Shown here: positions 1 through 9,700 of the stretch, in pieces
Position numbering within the stretch: the stretch's first letter is position 1
Layout: the number at the start of each line of letters is the position of its first letter
DNA from: Prevotella sp.
GTDB lineage: Bacteria > Bacteroidota > Bacteroidia > Bacteroidales > Bacteroidaceae
DNA length: 42,724 nt
Direction of reading: 5' to 3'
Assembly (NCBI GenBank): GCA_016285075.1
Contig: JAEEQB010000043.1
Location: 1-42,724 of the forward strand
Notes under the pieces: generated by a model
Databases searched by the model: none
The model's input: only the letters and a program-made list of their open reading frames with translations
What the model was told of the DNA's origin: nothing
Program-made: the position numbers and the translations under genes

Positions 1-47
1 GTCGTTATCTTGGCATAAAACTCTAGTTTTGACTTTCCCATATTCAT
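1..47 (-). CDS. Possible 5' end of a gene running off the left edge
   Basis: Reading leftward from an ATG at 47 (a second in-frame ATG is at 41), an open frame starts MNMGKSKLEFYAKI and continues past the window edge. Only about 15 codons are visible, too few to recognise a family. The frame is divergent from the DUF6088 gene at 168, and the 120 bases between them would have to hold both promoters. I see no clear TAnnTTTG element for it, so this is a tentative call. Confidence 0.25.
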   Translation of the reverse strand, partial: MNMGKSKLEFYAKIT

Positions 48-167
48 AATTGCTATACTTTATAGTAATAACGCAGAATGTGGGGAAATATTCGGTCAGA
101 AGTCACTTTTCAACCGTACAGGTCGAATATTTGTTATCATTCCGACCATAATTTATATACAAAATAA

Positions 168-767
168 ATGGAGAATGCCGTAGTACAACAGATTAGGAAA
201 AGGATTACTCGCAGTAAGTTCGGCGAGATATTCTTTGTTTCATCTTTTCCCAAATATGATGTCGAGTACGTCACAAAGCTGCTTGCCATCTTTGAGAAAG
301 AAGGATTGGTTACGCGTATAGCCAAAGGTGTGTATGTCAAGGCACGTAAGACCCGTTTTGGCATCCTTTACCCTTCGGCTTACGAATTAGTGAAAGAGAT
401 TGCCAAACGAGATAAGGCAAAGGTCATACCAACGGGTGCCACGGCAGCTAATCGCTTAGGATTCTCCACACAAGTACCTTTGAGTACTATTTTTCTGACT
501 ACAGGGTCTGGACGAAAGTTGAAATTAGGGAATCGAACAGTGACTCTGAAGCATGGGGCACCTAAGAACTTTGCATTCCGAGGACATTTGATGCAGGAAT
601 TAGTTCAGGCATTACGCAGCATTGGTGAGCATAACATCACTCAGGAAGTTGAAGCGAGGATTGGACAACTGTTCACGGAAACGCCAGAGACTGATACTAT
701 AGAATATGATTTGTTGTTGGCTCCCGTGTGGATGCGACAAGTTATAAAGAAAGGAATAAGGCAATGA
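168..767 (+). CDS. AbiEi/DUF6088-like antitoxin-type protein
   Basis: A 199-residue soluble protein with an N-terminal winged-helix-like segment (about residues 1-60; the stretch KGVYVKARKTRFG is typical) followed by an alpha/beta domain containing VIPTGATAANRLG. This layout is that of the DUF6088/AbiEi_4 proteins, which in Bacteroidota usually sit directly before an AbiEii-type nucleotidyltransferase toxin and act as antitoxin and autorepressor. Its stop codon overlaps an ATG (ATGA at 764-767), the usual coupling to the toxin gene, but the downstream frame closes after 18 codons. The antitoxin therefore appears intact and orphaned. Family identity rests on sequence recall; antitoxin function is inferred from the family. 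A TTTG at 130-133 could be a -33 element, but no good -7 box follows it. Confidence 0.75.
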   Translation: MENAVVQQIRKRITRSKFGEIFFVSSFPKYDVEYVTKLLAIFEKEGLVTRIAKGVYVKARKTRFGILYPSAYELVKEIAKRDKAKVIPTGATAANRLGFSTQVPLSTIFLTTGSGRKLKLGNRTVTLKHGAPKNFAFRGHLMQELVQALRSIGEHNITQEVEARIGQLFTETPETDTIEYDLLLAPVWMRQVIKKGIRQ

Positions 768-820
768 GTAAATGGATTGATTTCTCGCTCGACGAGCGAA
801 AGGCAATTTCAGTGAGTTAA
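764..820 (+). pseudogene. Truncated start of an AbiEii-type toxin gene
   Basis: An ATG overlapping the antitoxin stop opens an 18-codon frame, MSKWIDFSLDERKAISVS, then TAA. AbiEii/DUF1814 nucleotidyltransferase toxins in this position commonly begin M-N/S-K-W-x-x-L-S-x-E-E/R-R-K, which this matches. Everything beyond the first 18 codons is missing; the next gene starts within about 90 bases. This is best read as a deletion remnant of the toxin rather than a real small gene, because nothing in the 31 following bases resembles the rest of the toxin. Confidence 0.6.
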
Positions 821-905
821 TAGATATCAACGTTCAAATAGCTGATAACTTATGATTAACAGAACTACGATACATGAATGGGCGTACTTGGGGTTGACGG
901 TTAGG

Positions 906-3653
906 ATGAAGATAGTTCTAATCATTGCCGTCATGCTGTTGTCGTCCCTCACGGTGATGTCCCAGGACTTCAAGGTCGGGCCTTTGCCTACGCAATCTCA
1001 ACTGCCATCATCTGGCATTCATTGCCTGTTTCAGGATTCTGAGGGTTATCTTTGGTACGGGACGGAGCGAGCTGGGGCTTGTCGTGACAACGGCTATCAG
1101 GTGGAAGTATTCTGTCCTTCGAAAGTGAGTTCTCTTGCTGAGAGTGACCAGATATTGTGTATCGGTGAAACGAAAGATGGCGACATCCTCCTGGGCACAC
1201 AGGCGGGTCTCTTCCGAATTGACAAAAAGAGTTACCAACTGCATGCTGAGGGTTCGTATAGTGAAAAAGTACATACCATGCTGACCGATAGTGAGGGACA
1301 TACGTGGATAGCGTTGGAAGGTCGTGTCCGCTTGTTGGGAGGCAAGGAGATACCATGCACTTCAGACGGCACCCAACGTCTCGTGGTAGGGTTATACGAA
1401 GATCATCAAGGTACGTTATTTGCCTTGGAGTGGCAGGGAAGTATGTTATGCCGTAAAAAAGGGGGACAATGCTTCGTACCCCTGAAAATACCAGAGCACG
1501 TAAAACCCGTGGCCATGACAGAAGATCGGGACCACAATTGCTACTGGATACTGACAAGTAATGAAGGTATAGTCAGACTGAACACCAAAGGAGACTCGTG
1601 CGAGGTGACCATCCAGCCCACAACGCTGGGCGATGGTGCACACCGACGGGGGCTGGGACTGCTGCGAGACAGTCGTCACAGCCTACTTTGGGCTACAACG
1701 ATGGACAATCTCTATGCCTATCGTGTGGATGCCGACAGCGGGCTTATTCTGCTGCCCGTCCAGAAGCATATAGGCCAGGAAAAGAAGGTCCTTGACCAAC
1801 TGCTCGAGAGTCGTAGCGGTGACATCTATGTGGCTGGATTCATGCCCCAGACATTCATCCTCTCCGAAAATCCCGACAAAGTTGTACGTCTCAGCGTGGA
1901 TCCCATTCGCGAACTTTCGGGCTATCCACTACATGCAGACCGCTGTCTTCGCGAAGGCGAAGAATTTTGGATATGGCACCGACGTGTGGGATTAGTGCTA
2001 TATAACCAGGTCACCAATCGTCTGACATTAGCACCATGGAAGGTCAATCCGTGGTTTCAGCGTAGCCTTAGCAGGGAAGGCGGCATGTGGGCCTCGCGTA
2101 CCAACATACTATACCATGTGAGTCAACAAGGCGGTACCATTACTCGAGAAGAAATATGCCAGATGCCCGATTCGGCGGAAGTGCGTTGCATTCACGATGA
2201 TGGGATGGGCACGCTTTACATAGCGACCACTCGTCACCTCTATCGCTACAGCGTGGTGGGCCATGGGCTGAAAGCCATAGCCACGGTGGACCATGTTCCG
2301 ACATCCATCACACTGTCCGGCAGTCAGCTGTTCTGGATAGCCGACGGACGCGTATTCCACATAACTTTAGCGGATGCTAAGACTGGTACACCTGTGCGGC
2401 CCGCTGAAGTTGCCGGTGTGCAGAGGGCTACGTCACTGGCCAGCAGAGATGATGGTTCCGTGTGGATTGCCACTCAAGGCGGCAAGGTGTTCTGCATAGA
2501 GACCCAGAGCGGTAACCTTTCAGAAATCGGCTACATGCAGAGTGAACATAACGCTCCCCTGCTCGACATCGATGTGGACGGTATGGGCCACGTTTGGACA
2601 CTGAGCGATCAGCAGGTTCGTGAATTCTGTACGCAGACGCAAGCTCGCCGTTCCTTCTTGGCCAGTGCCCCCGAAATTGGCGTGGCGCAGTTCAGCAGCA
2701 TCGAGACGGATGGCACCAACAGCCTATCTATCAACGGAGCTGGTGCCTTGTGTATTGTTGAAGCCTCGCCCACGCTCAACCAGCCTGCTGTCGCGGTGAA
2801 GCCTCACCTCACGGCCTATCAGATAGACGAGGATAAATACTACGCTCCGACCTCAGATGGCGAAATCTACCTCCAACCAGACGATGTGGAACTGACCCTC
2901 TACCTAACGACCTTTGACTATTCCGCTGTCAATCAAATCAGCTTTGCCTATCAGCTCGAAGGCATCAGCCGCGACTGGGTGCAAACCCCAGTAGGTAGCA
3001 ATGTGATACATTTCACCAAACTGCCGGCAGGCACCTACGCGCTGTCTGTGAAAGCTACCGATCGCTATGGTCGCTGGGGCTCTCCCGTGCGGATAGTCAC
3101 GCTGCGAGTCCTTCCTGTGTGGTATAAGACGTGGTGGGCTCAACTGCTGTACCTCATTCTCCTGCTGCTCCTGGGTGCTGGCGTATGGAAACTGGAAAAC
3201 CGCATTCAGTTGCTTCACCGGCTCATTCGCCGCCGCGAGTCCGTCCGGCTCGATGAGATAGAACTCAAGCGGGAGGACATCATGCAGAATCGTCTTGACG
3301 ATGAGTTCCTGAGCAAAGCTATGCAGAGTGTAGAAGCCCATCTTGCCGACACTGAGTTTAATGTTGAAGCTCTTGCCGATGCCATGTGCATGAGCCGTGC
3401 CAACCTGCATCGGCGAATGAAAGCCCAGACAGACATGTCGCCCACGGACTTCATCCGTGACATCCGTCTGAAGAAAGCGGCTCAGCTGCTGTTGACGCAG
3501 CCCGAAGCCTCCATCAGCGACATCGCCACTCGCGTGGGCTTTGCCACGCCCAAGTATTTCTCACGTCTGTTCCGCGAGAAGTTTGGCGTAGGCCCGAAGG
3601 AATATACTGGTGCAGAAGGCCCTGCAGCGCCTTCTGCACCTTCTGGAGAATAG
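906..3653 (+). CDS. Membrane-spanning propeller sensor with AraC-type DNA-binding domain
   Basis: A 915-residue protein with a signal-anchor start (MKIVLIIAVMLLSSLTVMSQ), two-component-regulator-type propeller repeats (about residues 30-650; e.g. CLFQDSEGYLWYGTERAG), a Y_Y_Y domain (about 660-735), one membrane helix (about 742-763, WWAQLLYLILLLLLGAGVW), a short linker and an AraC/HTH_18 domain (about 815-905, ISDIATRVGFATPKYFSRLF). No HisKA, ATPase or receiver domain lies between membrane and HTH, so it is not a hybrid two-component system but a one-piece transmembrane regulator, in principle like SusR. It probably senses an oligosaccharide in the periplasm and activates the operon that follows. 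An in-frame ATG at 852 exists, but it precedes the signal sequence and overlaps a weak -7-like TAACTTAT, so I favour 906. A terminator follows at 3707. Confidence 0.85.
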   Translation: MKIVLIIAVMLLSSLTVMSQDFKVGPLPTQSQLPSSGIHCLFQDSEGYLWYGTERAGACRDNGYQVEVFCPSKVSSLAESDQILCIGETKDGDILLGTQAGLFRIDKKSYQLHAEGSYSEKVHTMLTDSEGHTWIALEGRVRLLGGKEIPCTSDGTQRLVVGLYEDHQGTLFALEWQGSMLCRKKGGQCFVPLKIPEHVKPVAMTEDRDHNCYWILTSNEGIVRLNTKGDSCEVTIQPTTLGDGAHRRGLGLLRDSRHSLLWATTMDNLYAYRVDADSGLILLPVQKHIGQEKKVLDQLLESRSGDIYVAGFMPQTFILSENPDKVVRLSVDPIRELSGYPLHADRCLREGEEFWIWHRRVGLVLYNQVTNRLTLAPWKVNPWFQRSLSREGGMWASRTNILYHVSQQGGTITREEICQMPDSAEVRCIHDDGMGTLYIATTRHLYRYSVVGHGLKAIATVDHVPTSITLSGSQLFWIADGRVFHITLADAKTGTPVRPAEVAGVQRATSLASRDDGSVWIATQGGKVFCIETQSGNLSEIGYMQSEHNAPLLDIDVDGMGHVWTLSDQQVREFCTQTQARRSFLASAPEIGVAQFSSIETDGTNSLSINGAGALCIVEASPTLNQPAVAVKPHLTAYQIDEDKYYAPTSDGEIYLQPDDVELTLYLTTFDYSAVNQISFAYQLEGISRDWVQTPVGSNVIHFTKLPAGTYALSVKATDRYGRWGSPVRIVTLRVLPVWYKTWWAQLLYLILLLLLGAGVWKLENRIQLLHRLIRRRESVRLDEIELKREDIMQNRLDDEFLSKAMQSVEAHLADTEFNVEALADAMCMSRANLHRRMKAQTDMSPTDFIRDIRLKKAAQLLLTQPEASISDIATRVGFATPKYFSRLFREKFGVGPKEYTGAEGPAAPSAPSGE

Positions 3654-3655
3654 GG

Positions 3656-3687
3656 AACAAATGTCGCAAAATGGGGTAACAAATGTC
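3656..3687. promoter_or_regulatory. 10-bp direct repeat, candidate operator of the AraC-type regulator
   Basis: AACAAATGTC occurs at 3656-3665 and again, identically, at 3678-3687, giving a 22-bp start-to-start spacing, about two helical turns. Both copies are preceded by a G-run (GGG or GGGGT). AraC-family proteins typically bind two direct half-sites about 21 bp apart. The pair begins three bases after the regulator's stop codon and lies roughly 75-115 bp upstream of the -7 box of the glycoside hydrolase operon, a usual activator position. The repeat is directly visible; its role is inferred. Confidence 0.5.
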
Positions 3688-3706
3688 TTTTACCCCCCTG
3701 ATTTAC

Positions 3707-3737
3707 CGCTGTTGACCTCGTCGTCAACAGCGTTTTT
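3707..3737 (+). terminator. Rho-independent terminator of the regulator gene
   Basis: A perfect 10-bp stem (CGCTGTTGAC at 3707-3716 pairing with GTCAACAGCG at 3723-3732), a six-base loop and five T residues. It lies 53 bases after the regulator stop codon. The T-run also falls in the -33 region of the promoter for the next gene. Confidence 0.85.
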
Positions 3738-3768
3738 CGTTATATGCTCCATTATCATCGTAACTTTG
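3735..3768 (+). promoter_or_regulatory. Bacteroidota-type promoter of the polysaccharide operon
   Basis: TAACTTTG at 3761-3768 matches the Bacteroidota -7 consensus TAnnTTTG. About 22 bases upstream is TTTC (3735-3738), a weak match to the -33 TTTG. A weak -33 box fits a promoter needing an activator. Predicted transcription would start near 3775, about 20 bases before the ATG at 3796. Confidence 0.7.
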
Positions 3769-3795
3769 CCGCACGAAACGATAATGCTAATAATC

Positions 3796-6720
3796 ATGAG
3801 CAAAAAGAACTGTCTTATCCTCATTGCTGCCTGTCTGTTCCTGAACTTCGTGCAGGGCTATGCACAGCAGGTCGCAATCCCAGTGTTGTCCTATACCTTC
3901 AATCAGCCGTCGGACGCCAGCGGACACCATGCTGTCTCACTGGAAGGCGGTGCCTCTCTCGTGAAACTGTCCGATGGCAATCACTCACTCTTCACTGGTC
4001 CCGATTGCGGATATGCCGACTTAGGCTCTTCCGTAGGGGAAACAGTACTGGGTGCGCTGAACGGCGATTACAGCATACATATTGATGTTTGTGCGGGCGC
4101 AACTAATTCACTGTCACGTTTTTGTTGGGCATTTGCCTTTGCCAACGGAACAGGCCGATACATCGGTCTAGTCAATGCGGCAGGAAACGGCAACTGGTAT
4201 TACGAGATTAAGAACGGCACTGCCAGTCAAGCCAATTCCCGTCAGGGCATCAGCCCCGAATCGTGGCACTCGGTGACGGTGGTGCAGTCGGGCAGTACGT
4301 GTACAATCTATGTTGACGGAGTGGTCTGCGGCACGTCTGACATCAGTCTGCGACCTGCCGACATCGCTGCGTCCGTGAGCCAGTGCTGGCTGGGACGCTC
4401 GCCCTTCAGCGGCGATGCCTACATGACCAACACACTGATAGACAATTTCCAAGTGTTCGACACTGCCTTGAGTCCTGACGATGTAGCAGCGCTCTATTCG
4501 CAGCGACCTACTTCTGCGGACATTGCCTATAGTGACGCCGAGAAGATAGCCATAGCACGCAAGGAACTCTACGCAGCCTTGGGCGTGCGCTATATACATA
4601 ATAGAATTGTGCTGCCCACATCCTACAGTCAAGGTACAGTGGCATGGACCTATACCGAAGTCCAGGGCGGCTGTCTGGACTTCACGGACAATGTGTTCAC
4701 CGTGAACAGACGCAGCTCGGAAGCCGTTCAAGTCGGCACCCTGCAGGGAAAAATCACCATCAGCGGCCAGGCTCATCCGTTGTTTGAAGAACCGCTGCCC
4801 GTAGTCGTTGCTCCCGACGACAATGCCGTGGGCTACCTCTACTGCCACATGCCCGATCGTGTGCCTCAACCCGGAGGTGCCACGCTTGTCTCGCAGACCA
4901 TCACCTACGCTCTGGGCAAGGCCGAAGACGGCGGGCTGCGCTACAACGAGCTCAACGAGGGCAACAGCATCATCGACGGTATCGGCACGACGCTGCCCTG
5001 GTGTCGCGATGCCTTCCTGGCCAAGGACACGCTGCGCAAGTGCTACTATATCGTCACCACCGACCTCTACGGCTCACAGAACAATGGGACGAGTATGCTT
5101 GGCAACTACTCCATCGGCATGTTCCGCTCCTTTGACCTCATCAACTGGACCTACCACCGCTGCGACCTAAAACAGTATCTGCGTAAGAACCCACCCACTG
5201 ACATCTACGACAATAGCGGTACACGCCTGCTCACTGCCAATAAGGTGAGCCGAGTGTGGGCCCCTCAGATTATCATGGTCGACGGCGACGCTTACATCTA
5301 CTATGCCGTCGGCAACACCGACAATGGCGACTGCGACCACTTCTACATTTCCAAGGCCAATGCTGAATTCTCAGACATCGAGTCATTCCAGATGCTTTAT
5401 GGTCCGAACAAGGTGAACAATATACTTGATGCCGACATCGTCTATCTGCCTACCGACCAACTCTACCACATGTCCTATCGCGACTATGAGGCTGACGATA
5501 TCCGCGACATCACCTGTGCCGACCTGCTGCACCCCGTGTGGAGCACCACCCCCATTACCACCTTTACCGACGGCAGAGGGTTTGAAGCCTCCAGCGTGTT
5601 TCGCCGCATCAATGACGATGTGTGGAACGTGGGCAACGTCAACTACAGCAGCAACCGCGGCTTCCACTTCCACACCGCCGACGGTCTGTTGCGCAACCTG
5701 CAGCCTGCACCAGCCCTGAGCGGCAACCTCTCGCCACAGCACGGCTCCTTCGTCATGGTCAGCCAGACAGAGTGGAACGTGCTTCAGGGTTGGAGCGACC
5801 TCAAGGGGCTCATCAAACGCGCCAAGACACTCTTGGCAAGAAAAGCCAACAGTTCTGTCAGAGCCCTTGTCACTCAATGTGAACGAGACATTACCACCGA
5901 CCGCGGCGCAGCCACCGACCTTGAAACCTTAGCTGCCACCATCGCGGCTGATGTGGAGGCACTGCGCAACGCCCTGGCCGAGGCCTACCCTGTTTTGTCG
6001 GCTGAAGAAATCAACACAATGACCGTCGGTGCTAATGAAATAAACATCACCAATGCTTTTTTCGCCAGCAATGCCGACGGATGGACTTCCACGCCTATGC
6101 CTGCTGTTCGTGAAGGTGTCGCAGAGTTCTTTGCTGCCGGCATCGACTTCAGTGCCTCCCTCTCGCAGACCCTTACAGGACTGCCTCAAGGCGATTACCT
6201 TGTCACGTGTCAGGTCTTCGAACGCAACGGGCACAACGATGCCTGTGGTCATTCCTACGCTGTCGGGAGCGAGAACCTGCACTTCAGCCTCTTTGCCAAC
6301 ACCTCCGAGGTTCCCGTGCCCTCTTTGTACAGCCACGCATACGATGGTAGCGATGCCCTCTATGGATATGTCAACGGTATGGCGGGAGCCAGCCGTCTGT
6401 TCAGCCAAAGTTACGACAACTACCTTTGCGGCGTTGTGGCGCATGTCACCGCCAACGGTCGCCTAACATTCGGACTTCGCAGCGACACACACACCGTCCA
6501 CACCTCCGACTGGTGCTGCTTCGATAATTTCCATGTCTATCGCCTGACACAAAGCACCTCTGTCCAATCCCCCATATCTGATCATTCAAGTCCATCACAT
6601 TTATATACAATTGATGGTCGGCGCAAAGAAATGCTCCAAAAGGGTATTAATATCATCGTCTCAGCGAATGGGAGCGTACAGAAAACCTTTTGTCTCAGTA
6701 GCGGCTCCCATATGCAATAA
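3796..6720 (+). CDS. Secreted LamG-GH43 family glycoside hydrolase
   Basis: A 974-residue protein; the ATG at 3796 gives a clean signal peptide (MSKKNCLILIAACLFLNFVQ, cleaved near GYAQQ). An alternative ATG at 3784 adds four residues, and further upstream codons overlap the promoter. Domains: LamG-like lectin fold (about 26-235), a small all-beta linker (240-335), a GH43 five-bladed propeller (about 340-670), helical linker, a C-terminal beta-sandwich (about 752-918) and a short secretion-type tail. Candidate GH43 acids are Asp405 (WCRDAFLAKD), Asp547 (ILDADIVY) and Glu597 (RGFEASSVF). GH43 enzymes release arabinose, xylose or galactose from plant polymers; with PL11 next door an arabinan or galactan side-chain role is likely, but the exact substrate cannot be read from sequence. 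First gene of the operon. Confidence 0.85.
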   Translation: MSKKNCLILIAACLFLNFVQGYAQQVAIPVLSYTFNQPSDASGHHAVSLEGGASLVKLSDGNHSLFTGPDCGYADLGSSVGETVLGALNGDYSIHIDVCAGATNSLSRFCWAFAFANGTGRYIGLVNAAGNGNWYYEIKNGTASQANSRQGISPESWHSVTVVQSGSTCTIYVDGVVCGTSDISLRPADIAASVSQCWLGRSPFSGDAYMTNTLIDNFQVFDTALSPDDVAALYSQRPTSADIAYSDAEKIAIARKELYAALGVRYIHNRIVLPTSYSQGTVAWTYTEVQGGCLDFTDNVFTVNRRSSEAVQVGTLQGKITISGQAHPLFEEPLPVVVAPDDNAVGYLYCHMPDRVPQPGGATLVSQTITYALGKAEDGGLRYNELNEGNSIIDGIGTTLPWCRDAFLAKDTLRKCYYIVTTDLYGSQNNGTSMLGNYSIGMFRSFDLINWTYHRCDLKQYLRKNPPTDIYDNSGTRLLTANKVSRVWAPQIIMVDGDAYIYYAVGNTDNGDCDHFYISKANAEFSDIESFQMLYGPNKVNNILDADIVYLPTDQLYHMSYRDYEADDIRDITCADLLHPVWSTTPITTFTDGRGFEASSVFRRINDDVWNVGNVNYSSNRGFHFHTADGLLRNLQPAPALSGNLSPQHGSFVMVSQTEWNVLQGWSDLKGLIKRAKTLLARKANSSVRALVTQCERDITTDRGAATDLETLAATIAADVEALRNALAEAYPVLSAEEINTMTVGANEINITNAFFASNADGWTSTPMPAVREGVAEFFAAGIDFSASLSQTLTGLPQGDYLVTCQVFERNGHNDACGHSYAVGSENLHFSLFANTSEVPVPSLYSHAYDGSDALYGYVNGMAGASRLFSQSYDNYLCGVVAHVTANGRLTFGLRSDTHTVHTSDWCCFDNFHVYRLTQSTSVQSPISDHSSPSHLYTIDGRRKEMLQKGINIIVSANGSVQKTFCLSSGSHMQ

Positions 6721-6772
6721 AAGCCAATGTTTAATAAATAAATAAAGTAACACTTAATTCATTTTGAAAAGT

Positions 6773-9700
6773 ATGAAACGTACTAAACTCTTATGGCTTC
6801 TACTGTTGGTTAGTTGCCTATGTGCAAATGCACAACGTTTTATGGACCGCCTCGACCGTGGCCTGGTAGCGACTTCGCGGTCCGGCGCCAGCGGAAATCT
6901 GGTCTCTTGGCGAATCTTCGGCAATGAGTACTATGACGTGACCTACAATCTCTATTGCAATGGCACACTGCTGAAGAGCGGACTGACCGCCAGCAACTTT
7001 GCCCATACCAGCGGCAATGCCAACAGCGTGTATGAAGTGGCGGCCGTGGTACGCGGCAAAGAACAGGGAAAATGCGCTCCCGTGAAGCGGTGGGAACACA
7101 TCGACGGTGCCAACAACCCCTACTGGCGTATTCCTGTAAAGCCAGCCTACGACCGTAATGGAGCGGATGCGTCTTCGCACTATGCTTTGAACGACGTGTC
7201 AGTGGCTGACCTCACTGGCGACGGCAAGATGGAGTTCATCGTGAAGCGTCCGTGCGACGCAGCAGTTGACCCTGCACAGAAAATTATGTTCCACCATGTG
7301 GACTGTTACGACCTCAACGGTAATCAGCTCTGGTGGATTGACATGGGACCCAACATGATTGGCGGCCCCGACGAGCAGTGGGATGTCGTGACCTTCGACT
7401 GGGACATGGACGGTAAGGCCGAGGTGCTCTTCCGTGCCGCCGACGGCACCGTCATCCACTATCCTGATGGCACTACTTACGAGGTGGGTAACATGACCGT
7501 CGACACACGTTGGGCTGGCATAGAGTACACCCCTACAGGCAATGAGTATCTACTCTATTTGGAGGGTGCCACGGGCAAGCCCTATAGCATTGGCCCAGAT
7601 GCACACCCCGGCTACATGAACTACCCCATAGCTCGTGGACAGGATGCCGACTGGGGATCAGGCGTGGCTGGCCACCGCAGCACAAAGCACTACTGGGGTG
7701 CGCCCTATCTGGACGGCCACAAGCCCAGTATCTTTCTGGGACGCGGTTGCTACACCATGCACAAGATGGTGGCCCTCGACGTGGTGCCAGAGACTCACAA
7801 ACTCGTTCAGCGCTGGTGGTGGGAGTGTACAATCGCATCCTGGTGGGCAGGCTGTGGCTACCATAACTTTGCCATCGCCGACGTAGATTGGGATGGCCGC
7901 GACGAGATTGTCTTCGGTTCAATGGTTCTCGACGACAACGGCAAGGGTCTCCACACCTGCGGATTAGGTCACGGAGATGCCCAACACTGCGGCGACCTGA
8001 ACCCCTACCGCCACGGGCAGGAACAGTTTGCCTGCAACGAGAATGCGCCCAGCTGTAACCTCCGCGACGCCACCACTGGTGAGTTCCTCTACCGCCTGGT
8101 AGGCACCGGTGATGACGGACGTGCGATGGCTGCCAACATCACTAATGACTATCCTGGCGCTATGGCAGCCAGCACAGGTAGCGGCATCATCAGCTGCGTC
8201 AGCGGAAAAGTCATCAACGGATGGGTGAACAACTGGTATGGAGGTAATGACCCCATGGCCTTGAACTTCCGTACCTATTGGGACGGCGACCTGCTGGAAG
8301 AGACCATTAACAGCCCAGGCATTGAACGTGAATGCATTGTGCTGAAAAGTGGCAGCGGACGCATCTTCACCAGCTATGGCTGCAAGATGAACAACTGGAC
8401 GAAAAACCAGCCCTGCTTCTCGGGTGACATTATGGGCGACTGGCGCGAAGAACTGGTGTTGCGTGCTGGCGATAATACTGAGTTGCGCATCTATCCCACC
8501 ACCATTCCCACGCAATACCGCATTCCCACGCTCTGGCACGACCATCAGTACCGACAGGGCATGATGTGGCAGTGCATGGGTTACAACCAGCCTGCACACA
8601 CAAGCTTCTTCCTAGGCGAACTGGAGGGCATCACACAGGCACCGCCCCCACTCACGAACACGGACAGAACGTTGGTTGCCAATGGTGGCCAGATTACTAC
8701 CACCGACGAGCACCTGCTGGTGAACCCCGACGAGGATGCGACGGTAAGCATCTCCGACGGTGCATCGCCTTATATGGTGACGTTCAACATTCCCAGCTGG
8801 ACGCAGGGACAGGCGGGCAGCAACCAGACGGCAAGACCTGAGCCTGTGACCACCTATTATAAATGTGTAGTCACTGGCGGTGCCCTGACGGGTAGTACTC
8901 GCGTGGTGAAACAGGGCGACGGCATACTGACGCTGCCGAAAGCCGATATGACATATACGGGCGAGACCGACGTATGGGCCGGTGTGCTCAACTTCGACGG
9001 CACGCTCAAGAACAGTCCGCTGTGGCTCAACCGCTTTGCCGAGCTTAACAGTGATGGCGGCACATTTAAGAGTATCAAGGCCGACTATGCTGCTATCATC
9101 CGTCCGGGTGGTGAAGACAACATTGGCAGCATCACCACCGACGTGTTGGAACTTGGCTTCGGCTCACGTATCATCCTCGACATGGATGGCAGCCAGCAGA
9201 AGTGCGACCAACTGAATACAAAGACTATCAAGATAGAGAAGAAGACTGGTGACAATTGGGAGATGTACGGACCTGAGCACCTGTCCCCCGTCATCGAGGT
9301 CAGATGGAAGAACGAAGAGATGAAGGCCGGCACCTATGTGATTGGCGATGCCGAGGCCGTCGCAGGCGACCTGAAAGACATCCTCATTGAGGGCGTCACC
9401 AAAATGAAGCGCGACTTGACCATCGAGGATGGCAAGTTAGTACTGACCATTGCTGAGACCCGTCAACCTTCCATCGTCTATTGGACCGGTGCCGAAGGAA
9501 CCCAGTGGGACTATGCCAGCACCATGAACTTCAGCAACGAGGGTACGCCCGACTACTTCGTCAGCGGTGACAAAGTGGTGCTCGACGATGCTGCCCAAAA
9601 CTTCAACATCAAGTTGTCGGGCTTGCTCGACCCTGAGACCATCATTGTGAAAGGTGACAAGAACTACACCATCAGTGGTACAGGCGACATCACCGGCAAT

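Noticed and set aside
3610..3795. N-terminal extension of the first GH43 protein
   Set aside because: It overlaps the regulator's 3' end, the terminator and the promoter, and the signal peptide begins at 3796.
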